NCBI GenBank assembly: GCA_902566315.1
Contig: CACFIL010000006.1
Location: 1 to 51,090, forward strand
Source: an uncultured Pelagibacteraceae bacterium
GTDB lineage: Bacteria; Pseudomonadota; Alphaproteobacteria; Pelagibacterales; Pelagibacteraceae
Reading direction: 5' to 3'
Length of the DNA stretch: 51,090 bases
Position numbers and translations under genes: made by a program. The notes under the pieces were generated by a model. That model saw nothing but the letters and a program-made list of their open reading frames with translations, searched no databases and had not been told where the DNA came from. This document shows positions 7,970 to 18,134 of the stretch, one piece after another (positions within the stretch are counted from its first letter, which is position 1; the number at the start of each line of letters is the position of its first letter).

Positions 7970-7975
7970 TATAAT
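7970..7975 (+). promoter_or_regulatory. Predicted -10 box for fabA
   Basis: A perfect TATAAT sits 32 bases before the fabA ATG. No good -35 is visible at 16-18 bases upstream; the inverted repeat at 7949-7962 occupies that place, which would suit an operator or an activated promoter. Confidence 0.4.
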
Positions 7976-8007
7976 GTTTGTAAATCAAGTAATAAGATTA
8001 AAAAATT

Positions 8008-8508
8008 ATGAAAAAAAGTTCCTTTAATTATGATGAATTAATAAGTTGTGCAAATGGAGAACTTTTTGGTCCTGGAAATGCTAAATTACCTTCTCCACCA
8101 ATGCTGATGTTTGATAGAATTACTGAAATTAGTGAAAAAAATGGAGCTTTTGACAAAGGATTAATGAAGGCAGAACTTGATATAAAAGACGATTTGTGGT
8201 TTTTTGATTGTCACTTTAGAGAAGATCCAGTCATGCCAGGATGTTTAGGTTTGGATGCAATGTGGCAACTCGTGGGATTTTACTTAGGTTGGCTTGGAAA
8301 TCCAGGAAGAGGTAGAGCTTTAGGAGTAAGTACAGTAAAGTTCACAGGGGAAGTGTTAAAGAATGTCAAAATGGCGACATATATTATTGACATGAAGAGA
8401 ATATTAATCAAAGGTGAAACAACAGTTGGACTTGCAAATGGTATTCTTCTTGCTGATGGCAAAAAAATATACTCTGCAGACAGTCTAAAAGTAGGATTAT
8501 TTAAATAA
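8008..8508 (+). CDS. fabA: FabA, 3-hydroxydecanoyl-ACP dehydratase/isomerase
   Basis: It dehydrates 3-hydroxydecanoyl-ACP and isomerises the trans-2 to the cis-3 decenoyl product, starting anaerobic-type unsaturated fatty acid synthesis. [12 protein letters not shown], the catalytic His in [13 protein letters not shown] and the Asp in [16 protein letters not shown] are all present. Length (166 residues) fits FabA rather than the shorter FabZ. The stop overlaps the fabB ATG by one base (TAATG). The divergent Irr regulator and the shared operator-like repeat hint that iron status affects membrane lipid synthesis. Confidence 0.95.
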   Translation: MKKSSFNYDELISCANGELFGPGNAKLPSPPMLMFDRITEISEKNGAFDKGLMKAELDIKDDLWFFDCHFREDPVMPGCLGLDAMWQLVGFYLGWLGNPGRGRALGVSTVKFTGEVLKNVKMATYIIDMKRILIKGETTVGLANGILLADGKKIYSADSLKVGLFK

Positions 8509-9719
8509 TGCGAAGAGTAGTAATTACAGGTTTGGGAATTGTTTCATGTCTTGGGAATAATCAAGAGGAAGTTCACCAATCTTTACTAAATACTAAATCA
8601 GGAATTTCTTTTTCGGAAGAATATAAAGAACACAATCTTAAAAGTCATATTCATGGAAAGCCTAATATCAAACTTGAGGATCATATAGATAGAAAAACAA
8701 TTAGATTTATGGGTTCGGGATCTGCTTATAATTATATTGCAATGAAAGAAGCTATTGAGGACGCTGGTTTGGAAGAAAGTGAAGTAAGTAATTTCAAAAC
8801 AGGAATTGTTATGGGTTCAGGTGGACCTTCAATTGAAAATGTTATTTTAGCAGCAGATAAAACTAGAGCTAAAACTCCAAAATTGATGGGACCTTTTATT
8901 GTGCCAAGAACCATGGCAAGTACAGCATCAGCAACACTTGCTGTTCCATTTAAAATAAAAGGTACAAACTATACAATGAGTTCAGCCTGCGCAACAAGCG
9001 GACACTGTATTGGAAATTCTATGGAACTTATTCAAATGGGCAAACAAGATATTGTTTTTGCTGGCGGTAGTGAAGAGATACACTGGGCAATGACTGCAAT
9101 GTTCGATGCAATGACTGCATTGTCTTCTAAATATAATGATACTCCTGAAAAAGCTTCAAGGGCTTATGACAAAACTAGAGATGGTTTTGTAATTGCTGGG
9201 GGTGCAGGAGTTTTAGTTCTTGAGGAATATGAGCACGCTAAAGCTCGAGGAGCTAAAATATACGCAGAATTAACTGGTTATGGAGCAACTTCAGATGGAT
9301 ATGATATGGTGGCACCATCAGGTGAAGGTGCAGTAAGATGTATGCAAATGGCTATGGCAACTTCAAAGAATAAAGTAGATTATATAAATACTCATGGAAC
9401 TTCTACTCCAGTTGGAGATATTACTGAATTGAATGCTGTTAAAGAAGCTTTTGGAAATGAAATTCCAAAGATTAGCTCAACTAAATCTTTATCAGGTCAT
9501 CCTCTAGGAGCTGCATCAGTGCACGAAGCAATATATTGTTTAATTATGATGAAAAATAATTTCATTACAGGCTCTGCTAACATAAGTGAGATGGATGAAG
9601 AGGCTAAAAAATTTCCAATAGTTGCTAAAACAGAAACAGAGGCAACATTAAATACTGTCATGTCTAATAGTTTTGGTTTTGGTGGAACAAATGCAACTCT
9701 AGTATTTGAGAAAGTCTAA
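8508..9719 (+). CDS. fabB: FabB, 3-oxoacyl-ACP synthase I
   Basis: This is the condensing enzyme that elongates the cis-3-decenoyl product of FabA. The Cys-His-His triad is visible: nucleophile in [13 protein letters not shown], His in [11 protein letters not shown], and His in [17 protein letters not shown]. The Gly-rich end [14 protein letters not shown] is typical. At 403 residues it is full length, and its direct partnership with fabA supports FabB rather than FabF. It starts within the fabA stop codon and ends 3 bases before fabI. Confidence 0.95.
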   Translation: MRRVVITGLGIVSCLGNNQEEVHQSLLNTKSGISFSEEYKEHNLKSHIHGKPNIKLEDHIDRKTIRFMGSGSAYNYIAMKEAIEDAGLEESEVSNFKTGIVMGSGGPSIENVILAADKTRAKTPKLMGPFIVPRTMASTASATLAVPFKIKGTNYTMSSACATSGHCIGNSMELIQMGKQDIVFAGGSEEIHWAMTAMFDAMTALSSKYNDTPEKASRAYDKTRDGFVIAGGAGVLVLEEYEHAKARGAKIYAELTGYGATSDGYDMVAPSGEGAVRCMQMAMATSKNKVDYINTHGTSTPVGDITELNAVKEAFGNEIPKISSTKSLSGHPLGAASVHEAIYCLIMMKNNFITGSANISEMDEEAKKFPIVAKTETEATLNTVMSNSFGFGGTNATLVFEKV

Positions 9720-9722
9720 CAC

Positions 9723-10508
9723 ATGTCTTTAATGAAAGGTAAAAAAGGACTAATAATGGGTGTTGCTAATGAAAGATCTATTGCATGGGGTATTTCTCAA
9801 AAACTTTCAGAGGCAGGTGCTGAATTAGCTTTTACATATCTAGGTGATGCTCTAAAAAAAAGAGTAGTTCCTCTTGCAGAAAAACTGAATTCTAATGTCA
9901 CTTTTAGCTGTGATGTAGAAAAAAAAGAAGATGTAATAAAATTATTTGAAGATGTTAAATCACAATGGGGTGAGATAGACTTTGTAGTTCACGCAATCGC
10001 TTTTTCTGATAAATCTGAGCTCTCAGGAGAATATCTAAATACTACTAGAGAAAATTTTTTAAGAAGTATGCTAATTTCGTGCTTTTCATTTACTGAAGTT
10101 GCAAAAGAAGCCTCAAAAGTGATGAAAAATGGTGGTAGCATGATTACACTTAGCTATGAGGCTAATAAAGCAATCCCTAATTACAATGTAATGGGTGTTT
10201 GTAAGGCAGCATTAGAGTCTAGTGTTAAATACTTAGCTAGAGATTTAGGGGCTAAAGGAATAAGGGTGAACGCAATAAGTGCGGGACCAATAAAAACATT
10301 GGCTGCATCAGCTATTGGAGATGCAAAATTTTTATATAAATGGAATGCGGATCACTCTTTTTTGAAAAGAAATGTAGATAACATCGATGTTGGAAACTCA
10401 GCATTATATCTTCTAAGTGATATGGCAGGTGGTGTTACAGGTGAAATTCACTATGTTGATGCTGGTTATAATAAAGTAGGTATGCCAGATCCAAAAAATA
10501 TATCTTAA
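9723..10508 (+). CDS. fabI: FabI, enoyl-ACP reductase (NADH)
   Basis: A short-chain dehydrogenase that reduces trans-2-enoyl-ACP in the last step of each elongation cycle. It has the modified nucleotide loop GVANERSIAWGIS, the SYEANKAIPNYNVMGVCKAAL segment and RVNAISAGPIKTLAAS after it. The usual Tyr-x6-Lys pair reads YNVMGVCK here. Family length is 261 residues. It completes an operon (fabA-fabB-fabI) that covers unsaturated chain initiation, condensation and reduction. Confidence 0.94.
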   Translation: MSLMKGKKGLIMGVANERSIAWGISQKLSEAGAELAFTYLGDALKKRVVPLAEKLNSNVTFSCDVEKKEDVIKLFEDVKSQWGEIDFVVHAIAFSDKSELSGEYLNTTRENFLRSMLISCFSFTEVAKEASKVMKNGGSMITLSYEANKAIPNYNVMGVCKAALESSVKYLARDLGAKGIRVNAISAGPIKTLAASAIGDAKFLYKWNADHSFLKRNVDNIDVGNSALYLLSDMAGGVTGEIHYVDAGYNKVGMPDPKNIS

Positions 10509-10520
10509 AAGTTTATTATT

Positions 10521-10667
10521 ATGTTAATTTTAGTTTGGTTTGTTGTTTGTATTATATTTTTTATAGTACAATTAATTCTTGATGGTTCTGGTCATGCACT
10601 AGAAGTTTTTGCCCTATTGACTGCAATAGCTTTATTCTTGATAAATAAGCTTGGTAAAAAAAAGTAA
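10521..10667 (+). CDS. Small two-helix membrane protein (48 residues)
   Basis: An ATG at 10521 opens a 48-codon frame ending TAA at 10667. Residues 2-19 form a hydrophobic helix (LILVWFVVCIIFFIVQLI), a short polar turn DGSGH follows, then a second helix (EVFALLTAIALFLINKL) and a basic KKK tail. It fills most of the 172-base gap between fabI (12 bases upstream) and msrB (13 bases downstream), same strand. No family is recognised. The hydrophobic pattern, spacing and clean fit argue for a real gene; short length keeps certainty moderate. Confidence 0.55.
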   Translation: MLILVWFVVCIIFFIVQLILDGSGHALEVFALLTAIALFLINKLGKKK

Positions 10668-10680
10668 ATAATTAAATATT

Positions 10681-11172
10681 GTGAAAAGAAATTTTTTAAA
10701 AATTGCTGGAGCTTCTATATTGGGAATAATATTTTATCCAATAACATCATTAGCGAGCAATTTAGTAGGATTTAAAAAAAAATTAAAAAAAGATGAGAGT
10801 GAATACAATATAATAAATCCAGATCTTACAAATGAGCAAAAGATAATAATGTTTGAAGAGGGTACCGAACGTGCTGGTACTAGCGAATTAAATTATGAGA
10901 AAAGAAAAGGGACTTATCATTGTGCAAATTGTGGTGTAAAACTATTTGAGTCCACTGCAAAATTTGATAGTGGAACTGGTTGGCCTTCATTCACCGAAGC
11001 AATACCAGGCGTATTTGTAACAAAAACTGATTATTCTTTTGGTATGAAGAGGACTGAATATAGCTGTGCAAATTGTGGTGCTCATCACGGCCATGTATTT
11101 AATGATGGTCCAGATGGTGGTAAAAGATATTGTAGCAATGGTCTTTGCTTGCTATTTGTCCCGGAGAGTTAG
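10681..11172 (+). CDS. msrB: MsrB, peptide-methionine (R)-S-oxide reductase, exported form
   Basis: It repairs methionine-R-sulfoxide in proteins. Two zinc CxxC pairs (CANCGVKLF and CANCGAHHGHVF), SGTGWPSF and the catalytic Cys in KRYCSNGLC identify MsrB. A hydrophobic N-terminus following KRNFLK and ending in ITSLAS indicates export, probably to the periplasm, with a slight twin-arginine look (KR, not RR). The start is GTG at 10681; there is no ATG before the signal sequence. Confidence 0.92.
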   Translation: MKRNFLKIAGASILGIIFYPITSLASNLVGFKKKLKKDESEYNIINPDLTNEQKIIMFEEGTERAGTSELNYEKRKGTYHCANCGVKLFESTAKFDSGTGWPSFTEAIPGVFVTKTDYSFGMKRTEYSCANCGAHHGHVFNDGPDGGKRYCSNGLCLLFVPES

Positions 11173-11175
11173 TAA

Positions 11176-11556
11176 TTATATTTTTCTAATATAACCAACA
11201 TTAGTAGTTTTAAAATGCTTGAAAGGTATATTTGTATCCTTAATTGCCTTGATAGTCTCTTCTGTAATATTTCCATAGACCTCTATTTCGAATCTGTCGG
11301 CAATTTTGTTGTGCTTTTCAACATAAGCTTGGACTGGGGCATTATTTAGATGATGCAGCATAGCTTCACTATTTCGATAAACTTCACTCCAAGTAAACTC
11401 TAAAGAATCAGTTGGATCTTGATCAAAAGTATGAATAAGCATGTCTGGCTCTGATGCATTAACAGCATCATCAGCTTCTTTTGCTATCTTGAGATACTCT
11501 TCAACCTTTCCCTCTTTAACACGTATTCTAGCAATTAAAATAAATGGGTTGGACAT
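11176..11556 (-). CDS. Antibiotic biosynthesis monooxygenase (ABM) domain protein
   Basis: A 126-residue protein with one dimeric alpha+beta-barrel ABM-like domain. The opening strand IARIRVKEGKVEEYLKIAKEA, the central FTWSEVYRNSEAMLHHLNN and the closing strand FEIEVYGNI follow the family pattern. Members range from quinone monooxygenases to haem-degrading enzymes and stress proteins; no residue here decides the substrate. It is convergent with msrB (3 bases apart) and sits 9 bases after pnp on the same strand, so it may be transcribed from the pnp operon. Confidence 0.75.
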   Translation of the reverse strand: MSNPFILIARIRVKEGKVEEYLKIAKEADDAVNASEPDMLIHTFDQDPTDSLEFTWSEVYRNSEAMLHHLNNAPVQAYVEKHNKIADRFEIEVYGNITEETIKAIKDTNIPFKHFKTTNVGYIRKI

Positions 11557-11565
11557 TTATCTATA

Positions 11566-13638
11566 TTATATTGCAGCCTGCTTCATAGATAACTTAACTT
11601 TTCCTCTGTCAAATCCAATAACTTTTACTTTTACTTCATCACCTTCTTTGACAACATCTGTTACTTTGGCAACTCTTTTATCCGCAAGCTCAGAAATATG
11701 CACAAGTCCATCTTGTTTTCCAAGGAAATTAACAAATGCTCCAAATTCCATAATTTTCATAACTTTTCCATTATAAATTTTATTTAATTCAGCCTTAGCA
11801 GTTATGTCTTTGATCATTTGCATTGCTATATTTCTAGAATCTTCATCTGGAGCAGCGACTGTTACTTCACCTTCATCATTTACATCGACTTTTGCACCTG
11901 ATTTTTCAACAATTTCTCTTATTGTTGCACCGCCTTTGCCAATCACAGCTGCTATATCTTTTTTATCAACCGTTATTTTTTCCATTTTAGGAGTATGTTT
12001 TCCAACATCATCTCTGGACTTGTCTAATACTTTATTCATTTCTCCTAAAATATGAATTCTTCCGTCTTTGGCTTGGTTTAAGGCTTGCTCCATTATTTCA
12101 AATGTAATCCCAGTAATTTTAATATCCATTTGTAAGGATGTAATCCCATCTTTAGTACCTGCAACTTTAAAATCCATATCTCCTAAATGATCTTCATCTC
12201 CCAAAATATCTGATAGTACTGAAAAATCGTTTCCCTCTTTAATCAAGCCCATTGCAATTCCTGCAACTGGTTCTTTAATTGGAACACCTGCATCCATAAG
12301 AGAAAGTGAAGTTCCACAAACGGTTGCCATTGAAGATGAACCATTTGATTCAGTTATTTCTGATACAATCCTAAATGTATAAGGAAAACTCTCCTTAGAT
12401 GGAAGTGAAGAGTTAATTGCTCTCCATGCTAACTTTCCATGACCTATCTCTCTTCTACCTGTCCCTATTCTACCTGTTTCACCAACAGAGAATGGAGGAA
12501 AGTTATAATGCAACATAAATCTCTCTTTTTGAAGACCATCTAAACTCTCAATTCTTTGTTCGTCATCTGAAGTACCTAATGTAGTTGTCACAATAGCTTG
12601 TGTTTCTCCTCTTGTAAACAATGCTGAACCATGGACTCTTGGTAATATACCTACTTCACACATTATTGGTCTTACATCTGAAAGACCTCTTCCATCGATA
12701 CGTTTTTTATTTTTTAAAATATCAGTTCTTACAATAGATTTTTCTAAATTTTTCAGTTGAGAGTTTACATCTAAGTCTGAGTAATCTTCGTTTTCTTCAT
12801 AAAGTTTTTTGGCTTTCTCAGTTATTTCAGAAATTTGATTTGATCTATCTTGCTTGTCTCTTGTAGAGAAAGCTTTTTTCAAATCTTCAGTAAACTCATC
12901 TTCTAATTTCTTTTTTATCTCAGAAAGATCTTTTTTCTCAATTGTCCACTCTGGTTTGCTACATTCTTTAGCAAGATCTTCAATCATTTCTATTATTGGA
13001 ACAAAACCTTCGTGTCCAAATTTAACAGCATTCAACATTTCTTCCTCTGATAAACCATTTGCTTCAGACTCAACCATTAGAACAGCATCCTTAGTTCCTG
13101 CTACGACTAAGTCTAATTTAGATTTCTCTAATTGTGTCTTTGATGGATTGAGGACATATTTTCCATCAATAAAGCCAACTCTAGAAGCTCCAACGGGACC
13201 CATAAAAGGCATTCCTGAAATTGCTAAAGCCGCTGAAGATGCAATAATTGATAAAATATCTGCTTCATTCTCTTTATCATAAGATATAACTGTTGGTAAT
13301 AGTTGCACTTCATTTTTAAATTCATCAGGAAATAATGGTCTGATAGGTCTGTCAATTAATCTTGAAATTAGTGTTTCACTTTCTGTTGGCCTCGCTTCTC
13401 TTTTAAAGTATCCACCTGGGATTTTACCAGCTGCATAATATTTTTCTTGATAATTCACTGATAAAGGAAAATAATCCATGTCGGGATTTACCTTCTTTGC
13501 GCCAACAACTGTTGCTAAAACAACTGTCTCTCCACATTGAGCTATAATCGCTCCATCTGCCTGCCTTGCAATCTTTCCTGTTTCTAAACTAATTTTTTTT
13601 CCACTTAATTCTATTTCTTTTTTTACTAATTTGAACAT
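11566..13638 (-). CDS. pnp: Polynucleotide phosphorylase
   Basis: A 3'-5' phosphorolytic exoribonuclease and degradosome component. Two RNase PH-like domains are joined by an all-helical linker (about residues 210-300). The second RNase PH domain has the [26 protein letters not shown] and [14 protein letters not shown] motifs. The KH domain GXXG loop is [14 protein letters not shown] (near residue 566) and an S1 domain ([23 protein letters not shown]) follows. At 690 residues it is complete. The start codon abuts the rpsO stop, the classical rpsO-pnp pairing. No rpsO-pnp intergenic hairpin for RNase III is possible here because the gap is zero. Confidence 0.97.
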   Translation of the reverse strand: MFKLVKKEIELSGKKISLETGKIARQADGAIIAQCGETVVLATVVGAKKVNPDMDYFPLSVNYQEKYYAAGKIPGGYFKREARPTESETLISRLIDRPIRPLFPDEFKNEVQLLPTVISYDKENEADILSIIASSAALAISGMPFMGPVGASRVGFIDGKYVLNPSKTQLEKSKLDLVVAGTKDAVLMVESEANGLSEEEMLNAVKFGHEGFVPIIEMIEDLAKECSKPEWTIEKKDLSEIKKKLEDEFTEDLKKAFSTRDKQDRSNQISEITEKAKKLYEENEDYSDLDVNSQLKNLEKSIVRTDILKNKKRIDGRGLSDVRPIMCEVGILPRVHGSALFTRGETQAIVTTTLGTSDDEQRIESLDGLQKERFMLHYNFPPFSVGETGRIGTGRREIGHGKLAWRAINSSLPSKESFPYTFRIVSEITESNGSSSMATVCGTSLSLMDAGVPIKEPVAGIAMGLIKEGNDFSVLSDILGDEDHLGDMDFKVAGTKDGITSLQMDIKITGITFEIMEQALNQAKDGRIHILGEMNKVLDKSRDDVGKHTPKMEKITVDKKDIAAVIGKGGATIREIVEKSGAKVDVNDEGEVTVAAPDEDSRNIAMQMIKDITAKAELNKIYNGKVMKIMEFGAFVNFLGKQDGLVHISELADKRVAKVTDVVKEGDEVKVKVIGFDRGKVKLSMKQAAI

Positions 13639-13887
13639 TTACTTCCTTAGATTTAATTTTGTTAATACTTCTTTATAAGACTCGATATTATTTTTCTTTA
13701 AATAGTCTAGTAATTTTTTTCTTCTATTCACTGCTCTTAAAAGACCAACAGAAGAATGTTTATCCTTCTTTGATTGTTTTATATGTTTCGACAAACTCTC
13801 AATTTTTCCAGTTAATTGGGCGATCTGGACTTGTGAGGATCCAGTATCTTTTTCATGGATTTGAAGTTCTTTTACTTTTTCTTTCAT
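13639..13887 (-). CDS. rpsO: 30S ribosomal protein S15
   Basis: S15 binds 16S rRNA early in assembly of the small-subunit platform. The protein shows DTGSSQVQIAQLTGKIESLS and SVGLLRAVNRRKKLLDYLKK, the rRNA-binding signature. It has 82 residues, slightly short of the usual 88-89; the family N-terminus (MSLT and the following residues) is trimmed. It follows rbfA by 9 bases, so the truB gene usual at this position is absent. Confidence 0.96.
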   Translation of the reverse strand: MKEKVKELQIHEKDTGSSQVQIAQLTGKIESLSKHIKQSKKDKHSSVGLLRAVNRRKKLLDYLKKNNIESYKEVLTKLNLRK

Positions 13888-13896
13888 TTTTTTCCC

Positions 13897-14262
13897 TTAT
13901 TTATTTGTTTGTTTAATTAAACTTTCTATTTTTTCTGCATAATCAAAAGAATTATCTTTTACAAAAAAAAGCTTCGGTAAATATTTCATAATAATTTTTT
14001 TAGATAAAACTTTTCTAATTACAAAAGATGATATTTTCAACTTTTCAATAATTTCCTCTGAATTTTTTCCTCCTAATGGCATTACAAATATTTTTGCTGC
14101 TTTTAAGTCTGGTGACATTCTAACTTCTGTTACTGTAATTTCTTTTGTAGATAAGTTTAATAGTTTTGCTTCATCTCTTATAAAAAGTGTGCCCAAAGCT
14201 TGTTTTATCATTTCACCTACTCTTAATTGCCTTTGCGAAATGGGTTTACCTAAGTGTTTCAT
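13897..14262 (-). CDS. rbfA: Ribosome-binding factor A
   Basis: RbfA is a KH-fold 30S maturation factor, important for 16S rRNA 5' processing and cold growth. QRQLRVGEMIKQALGTLF, EVRMSPDLKAAKIFVMPLG and KIIMKYLPKLFFVKDNSFDYAEKI are family hallmarks, including the P-x-L-x-F end motif. At 121 residues it is typical. It starts immediately before the infB stop boundary with no gap, consistent with coupled translation in the nusA-infB-rbfA-rpsO-pnp operon. Confidence 0.95.
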   Translation of the reverse strand: MKHLGKPISQRQLRVGEMIKQALGTLFIRDEAKLLNLSTKEITVTEVRMSPDLKAAKIFVMPLGGKNSEEIIEKLKISSFVIRKVLSKKIIMKYLPKLFFVKDNSFDYAEKIESLIKQTNK

Positions 14263-16479
14263 CTAAATAGATCTCTCTGTAACTGTTGAATTATAAACCT
14301 CTATGATATCTTTTTTTTGAAAATCAGCGAAATTTTTTAATGTAATTCCACATTCTAAACCAGCAGAAACCTGTTTGGTTTGGTCTTTTTCTCTAAATAT
14401 TGAGCCAATTTTTCCATCAAATATTATAGCCCCATCCCTGATAACCCTTGCACTAGAATTCTGTGTTATTTCCCCTTCAACTACTTTTGACCCTGCAACT
14501 TTACCAACTTTTGAGACTTTAAATATTTCAAGTATTTCAGCACTACCAATTATCGTTTCTTCCACATCTGGAGACAATAATCCAGCCATTTTACCTTTAA
14601 TAAAATCTAAAACTTCATAAATAATATTGAAGGAAGAAATTGAAATTTTTTCTTGCTCTGCTCTCTTTTTCGCCTCTTTACTAGGTTTTACATTAAATGC
14701 TATTATTACAGCTTGTGAAGCCTTTGCCAGAGTTACATCTGTTTCTGTTACCATGCCTATATCTGAAAGTAGTATCTTTGGTTTTACCTCATCATGTTTA
14801 ATTTGATATATTGCATTTTTAATTGCCTCTGATGAACCATGAACGTCTGATTTTATAATGATATTTAATTCCTCTGAAATTGAATTTTGAAAAGCAGAGT
14901 CTTGAGTTACAAAGTTAAGAGGTATTTTATCATCTTTAGACTCTTGCACTCTAGCTTCACATAACGATTTAGCTTCTTTTTCACTAGGTAAAACTAGAAA
15001 GTCATCTCCAGATTTCGCTGCACCGTTAATACCGATTATTTCAACCGGGGTAGCTGGCTCAGCAATTTCAATGCTTTTGCCATGGTCGTTAATTATTGCT
15101 CTTATTTTACCCCATTTTAAACCACTAACGAAGTAGTCTCCTTTTTTCAGAGTACCTGCAGTAACTATAATATTAGCCACAGACCCTCTTCCAATATCAA
15201 TTTTCGACTCTAAAACTATTCCTTTAGCATTTGTTTCAAAGTCTGTTTTTAAATCAAGTAATTCTGCTTGCAAAACAATGGATTCTACGAGTTTGTTTAA
15301 ATTTTTTTTTGTTTTAGTTGAAATTTCTACCATCAAAGTATCGCCTGAAAGTTCCTCAGCAATTAATTCATACTCTAATAATTGATTTTTTATTTTTTGT
15401 GGATCTGCCTCTGGTAAATCACATTTGTTGATTGCAACAACTATTGGTACTTTTGCAGCTTTTGCATGTTTGATTGACTCAATTGTTTGGGGTTTAACAC
15501 CATCATCTGCTGCAACAACCAACACAACTATATCTGTTAACTTTGAACCTCTAGCTCGCATCTCTGTGAAGGCCGCATGACCCGGTGTGTCTATAAATGT
15601 AATCTTATTTTTTTGGTAATTAATTTGATAAGCTCCAATATGTTGAGTAATACCCCCAAATTCTCCTGAAACTACATTCGCTTCTCTTAAAACATCTAAA
15701 ACTGAAGTTTTTCCGTGATCAACATGACCCATAACCGTAACAATTGGTGCTCTATTTTTCAGATTATCTGATTTTACCTCTTTTATTTTTTCAATTATTT
15801 CTTCTGCTTTTTTTTCTCGTATTGGATTGTGACCAAATTCTTTAACTAAATATTCAGCTGTATCTGCATCTATAGTATGATTTATAGTCACTGTTACACC
15901 CATCCCAAGAAGATGTTTAATGATACTACTTGACTGTTCAGCCATCCTATTTGCGAGCTCTCTGATTGTTATCAGTTCTGGAAGATTTACTTCCCTTCTA
16001 ATTTGCTTAAAATTATCTTCCTCATCGTTTTGATTTAAACTCCTGTTTTCTTTTTGTTTAGCTCTTTTTAAAGAAGCTAAACTTCTTGATTTTATTCCAG
16101 AATCTTCATCACTTAAGGCTCTTGAAATAGTTAATTTTAATTCTCTTCTTTTCCCACCAATTTTACTAGATTTGTTTTCTTTCTGTAATGACTCACCTTT
16201 TAGTCTTCTTGTAGCTCTTTGCTCAGCTAATTTTCTTTTTTCAAAATCTGAAGAAGGTTGTGTAGAAGGTCGAGTTAAATTAATTGGTCTTGATGAAATA
16301 TTATTACTTGGTCTAAAATTGCCGTTAATTTGTCTTGAAAATTGAGTTTTTCCTGAAAACTTTGAGGTTTTTTTTTCAATAACAACGGTATTTTTGGATT
16401 TTGATTTAGCTTGTTCTATACTGCTAAATGTTTTTTTTGAATTTCCTGATACTGATAACTTTAATTTTTTTTTCTCCAT
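14263..16479 (-). CDS. infB: Translation initiation factor IF-2
   Basis: This GTPase delivers initiator fMet-tRNA to the 30S subunit and promotes subunit joining. The basic, low-complexity N-terminal region (about 150 residues) is short, and an IF2 N-terminal subdomain ([17 protein letters not shown]) follows. The G domain carries [11 protein letters not shown] (near residue 250), DTPGHAAF and NKCDLP. Domains II, III and IV complete the protein through [19 protein letters not shown]. Its 738 residues reflect genome streamlining rather than truncation. It lies 10 bases after nusA; the small ylxR gene often found between them is missing. Confidence 0.97.
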   Translation of the reverse strand: MEKKKLKLSVSGNSKKTFSSIEQAKSKSKNTVVIEKKTSKFSGKTQFSRQINGNFRPSNNISSRPINLTRPSTQPSSDFEKRKLAEQRATRRLKGESLQKENKSSKIGGKRRELKLTISRALSDEDSGIKSRSLASLKRAKQKENRSLNQNDEEDNFKQIRREVNLPELITIRELANRMAEQSSSIIKHLLGMGVTVTINHTIDADTAEYLVKEFGHNPIREKKAEEIIEKIKEVKSDNLKNRAPIVTVMGHVDHGKTSVLDVLREANVVSGEFGGITQHIGAYQINYQKNKITFIDTPGHAAFTEMRARGSKLTDIVVLVVAADDGVKPQTIESIKHAKAAKVPIVVAINKCDLPEADPQKIKNQLLEYELIAEELSGDTLMVEISTKTKKNLNKLVESIVLQAELLDLKTDFETNAKGIVLESKIDIGRGSVANIIVTAGTLKKGDYFVSGLKWGKIRAIINDHGKSIEIAEPATPVEIIGINGAAKSGDDFLVLPSEKEAKSLCEARVQESKDDKIPLNFVTQDSAFQNSISEELNIIIKSDVHGSSEAIKNAIYQIKHDEVKPKILLSDIGMVTETDVTLAKASQAVIIAFNVKPSKEAKKRAEQEKISISSFNIIYEVLDFIKGKMAGLLSPDVEETIIGSAEILEIFKVSKVGKVAGSKVVEGEITQNSSARVIRDGAIIFDGKIGSIFREKDQTKQVSAGLECGITLKNFADFQKKDIIEVYNSTVTERSI

Positions 16480-16489
16480 TGTCCATCTC

Positions 16490-18043
16490 TCAATCTTTAT
16501 AAACTTTTTCTCTAGCTTTCATGACTAAGTTATCAGCCTCTGATTTTGTTAATGCAAAATCTTCCAAATAACCTTTAATTTTTACTCTTTCACCTTTAAC
16601 AACATCATACGTTCCTGTTAATTCATCTGACGCTAAGTCTGCGAGATCAGTTAAAGTGAGTATTTTTTGCTCCCCTAAAGTAACAAGCATACCTGGTGTT
16701 AGTCCCTCATGATTTATCAAATCAGTTTCTAGCCCAAGATTTTTAATTCTATTTGATATTTCGACCTGATCTTTTTCATAAAACTCTTTTGCTCTTTCAA
16801 CTAATTCCTTTGCAGTATCTTCATCAATGCCTTCAATTTTTATAAGGTCCTCTAACGCACTGTCTTTTATGTCATCAATTGACGAAAAACCTTCGGCTAC
16901 TAAAAGTTGTCCTAAAGTTTCATCAAGTTCCAAATTTTTTACAATATTATCTGTTTTTTCTTTAAACTCTAATTGTCTTCTTTCAGAGTCCTCTTGTTCA
17001 GTCATTATATTAATTTCATAATTCAACAATTTTGTAGCAAGTCTTACATTTTGCCCTCTTCTTCCTATTGCTTTGCTTAAATTTTCTTCAGTTAATATTA
17101 CATCTAATCTTTTAGAGTCTTTGTCAACGTTGACTCTCTGCACCTCAGCAGGTGATAATGCATTTGCAACAACAATTGCTGGATCCTCAGACCAATTTAC
17201 TATATCTATTTTTTCTCCTTGAAGTTCATTCACTACAGCTTGAACTCTGCTACCTCTCATACCAACACATGCGCCTACAGGATCCAATGATGTGTCTATA
17301 GCTTTAACACATATTTTTGCTCTACTGCCAGGATCTCTTGATGAAGACTTAATTTCAATTAAACCATCATAAATTTCAGGAACTTCTTGAACAAATAGCT
17401 TATCCATAAACTTTGGGTGAGCCCGTGATAAAAAAATCTGCTGGCCTCTCGGCTCTCTTCTTACATCTAAACAATATGCTTTTATTCTATCCCCTGCTTT
17501 AATATTTTCTCTGGGTATCATCTCGTTTTTTTGGATTATTGCCTCTGTTCTTCCTAGATCAACAATAACATTACCAAATTCTAGTCTTTTTACAATTCCA
17601 CTTAAAATTGAATCTTTCTTATCAATAAAATCATTAAACTGCCTCTCTCTTTCGGCTTCTCTCACATTGAAACTTATAACTTGCTTTGCTGTTTGGGCAG
17701 CAATTCTTCCAAAGTCAAAGGAGGGCAAAGGTTGAAAAACTTCATCCCCAATTTTTTTATCTTTATTTATTTCATTAAGCTTAATCGCATCATCTAAGGT
17801 AATTTCTATATTTGCATTCTCAGGATTTTCTACAATTAATAATTTTCTAAATATTCCTATGTCGCCATTATCTCTATTAATTTCTACCTTAATTTCATTA
17901 TCTGATCCAAACTTTGACTTAGCTGCTTTAGCAATTCCGGTCTCCATTGAACCAATAATAAGTTCTTTATCTATAGATTTTTCTAATGCAACGGCTTCTG
18001 CAATCCTTAATAACTCCAGTTTATCTGCTCTTCTATTTAACAT
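16490..18043 (-). CDS. nusA: Transcription termination/antitermination factor NusA
   Basis: NusA binds RNA polymerase and nascent RNA and modulates pausing, termination and antitermination. The N-terminal polymerase-binding domain, the S1 domain (SGIVKRLEFGNVIVDLGRTEAI), two KH domains (DPVGACVGMRGSRVQAVV and LSKAIGRRGQNVRLATKL) and two C-terminal acidic HhH repeats are present. I start at ATG 18043. An in-frame TTG at 18058 would place initiation against the terminator U-tract and is not preferred. The leader contains a terminator-like hairpin that may autoregulate the operon. Confidence 0.96.
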   Translation of the reverse strand: MLNRRADKLELLRIAEAVALEKSIDKELIIGSMETGIAKAAKSKFGSDNEIKVEINRDNGDIGIFRKLLIVENPENANIEITLDDAIKLNEINKDKKIGDEVFQPLPSFDFGRIAAQTAKQVISFNVREAERERQFNDFIDKKDSILSGIVKRLEFGNVIVDLGRTEAIIQKNEMIPRENIKAGDRIKAYCLDVRREPRGQQIFLSRAHPKFMDKLFVQEVPEIYDGLIEIKSSSRDPGSRAKICVKAIDTSLDPVGACVGMRGSRVQAVVNELQGEKIDIVNWSEDPAIVVANALSPAEVQRVNVDKDSKRLDVILTEENLSKAIGRRGQNVRLATKLLNYEINIMTEQEDSERRQLEFKEKTDNIVKNLELDETLGQLLVAEGFSSIDDIKDSALEDLIKIEGIDEDTAKELVERAKEFYEKDQVEISNRIKNLGLETDLINHEGLTPGMLVTLGEQKILTLTDLADLASDELTGTYDVVKGERVKIKGYLEDFALTKSEADNLVMKAREKVYKD

Positions 18044-18056
18044 AATATTTACAGCC

Positions 18057-18084
18057 AAAAAAAAATGGGCCTAAGCCCATTTTT
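18057..18084 (-). terminator. Intrinsic terminator downstream of metK / possible nusA leader attenuator
   Basis: Ten-base arms AAAAATGGGC (18061-18070) and GCCCATTTTT (18075-18084) enclose a 4-base loop. In the minus direction the GC core is followed by nine U residues, the textbook rho-independent form. It ends metK transcription. Because a promoter-like sequence lies just upstream of it, it may also terminate transcripts headed into nusA. Confidence 0.8.
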
Positions 18085-18106
18085 GAAATTTCAATAATGT
18101 GATTGA

Positions 18107-18134
18107 AATATAGTTATTTTTAGTTGGTTTTCAA
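18107..18134 (-). promoter_or_regulatory. Predicted promoter of the nusA operon
   Basis: On the minus strand TTGAAA (18134-18129) is followed after 16 bases by TATATT (18112-18107). Transcription would begin near 18100, upstream of the hairpin at 18084-18061 and 57 bases before the nusA ATG. Matches of this quality are not rare in AT-rich DNA, so this is a moderate prediction. Confidence 0.45.

Noticed and set aside
12854..13282. 142-codon open frame on the plus strand inside pnp
   Set aside because: Antisense shadow of a clearly conserved gene; Ser/Ile-rich composition with no domain.
18044..18058. TTG start for nusA at 18058
   Set aside because: It would lie directly against the terminator U-tract; ATG 18043 gives the normal NusA N-terminus.
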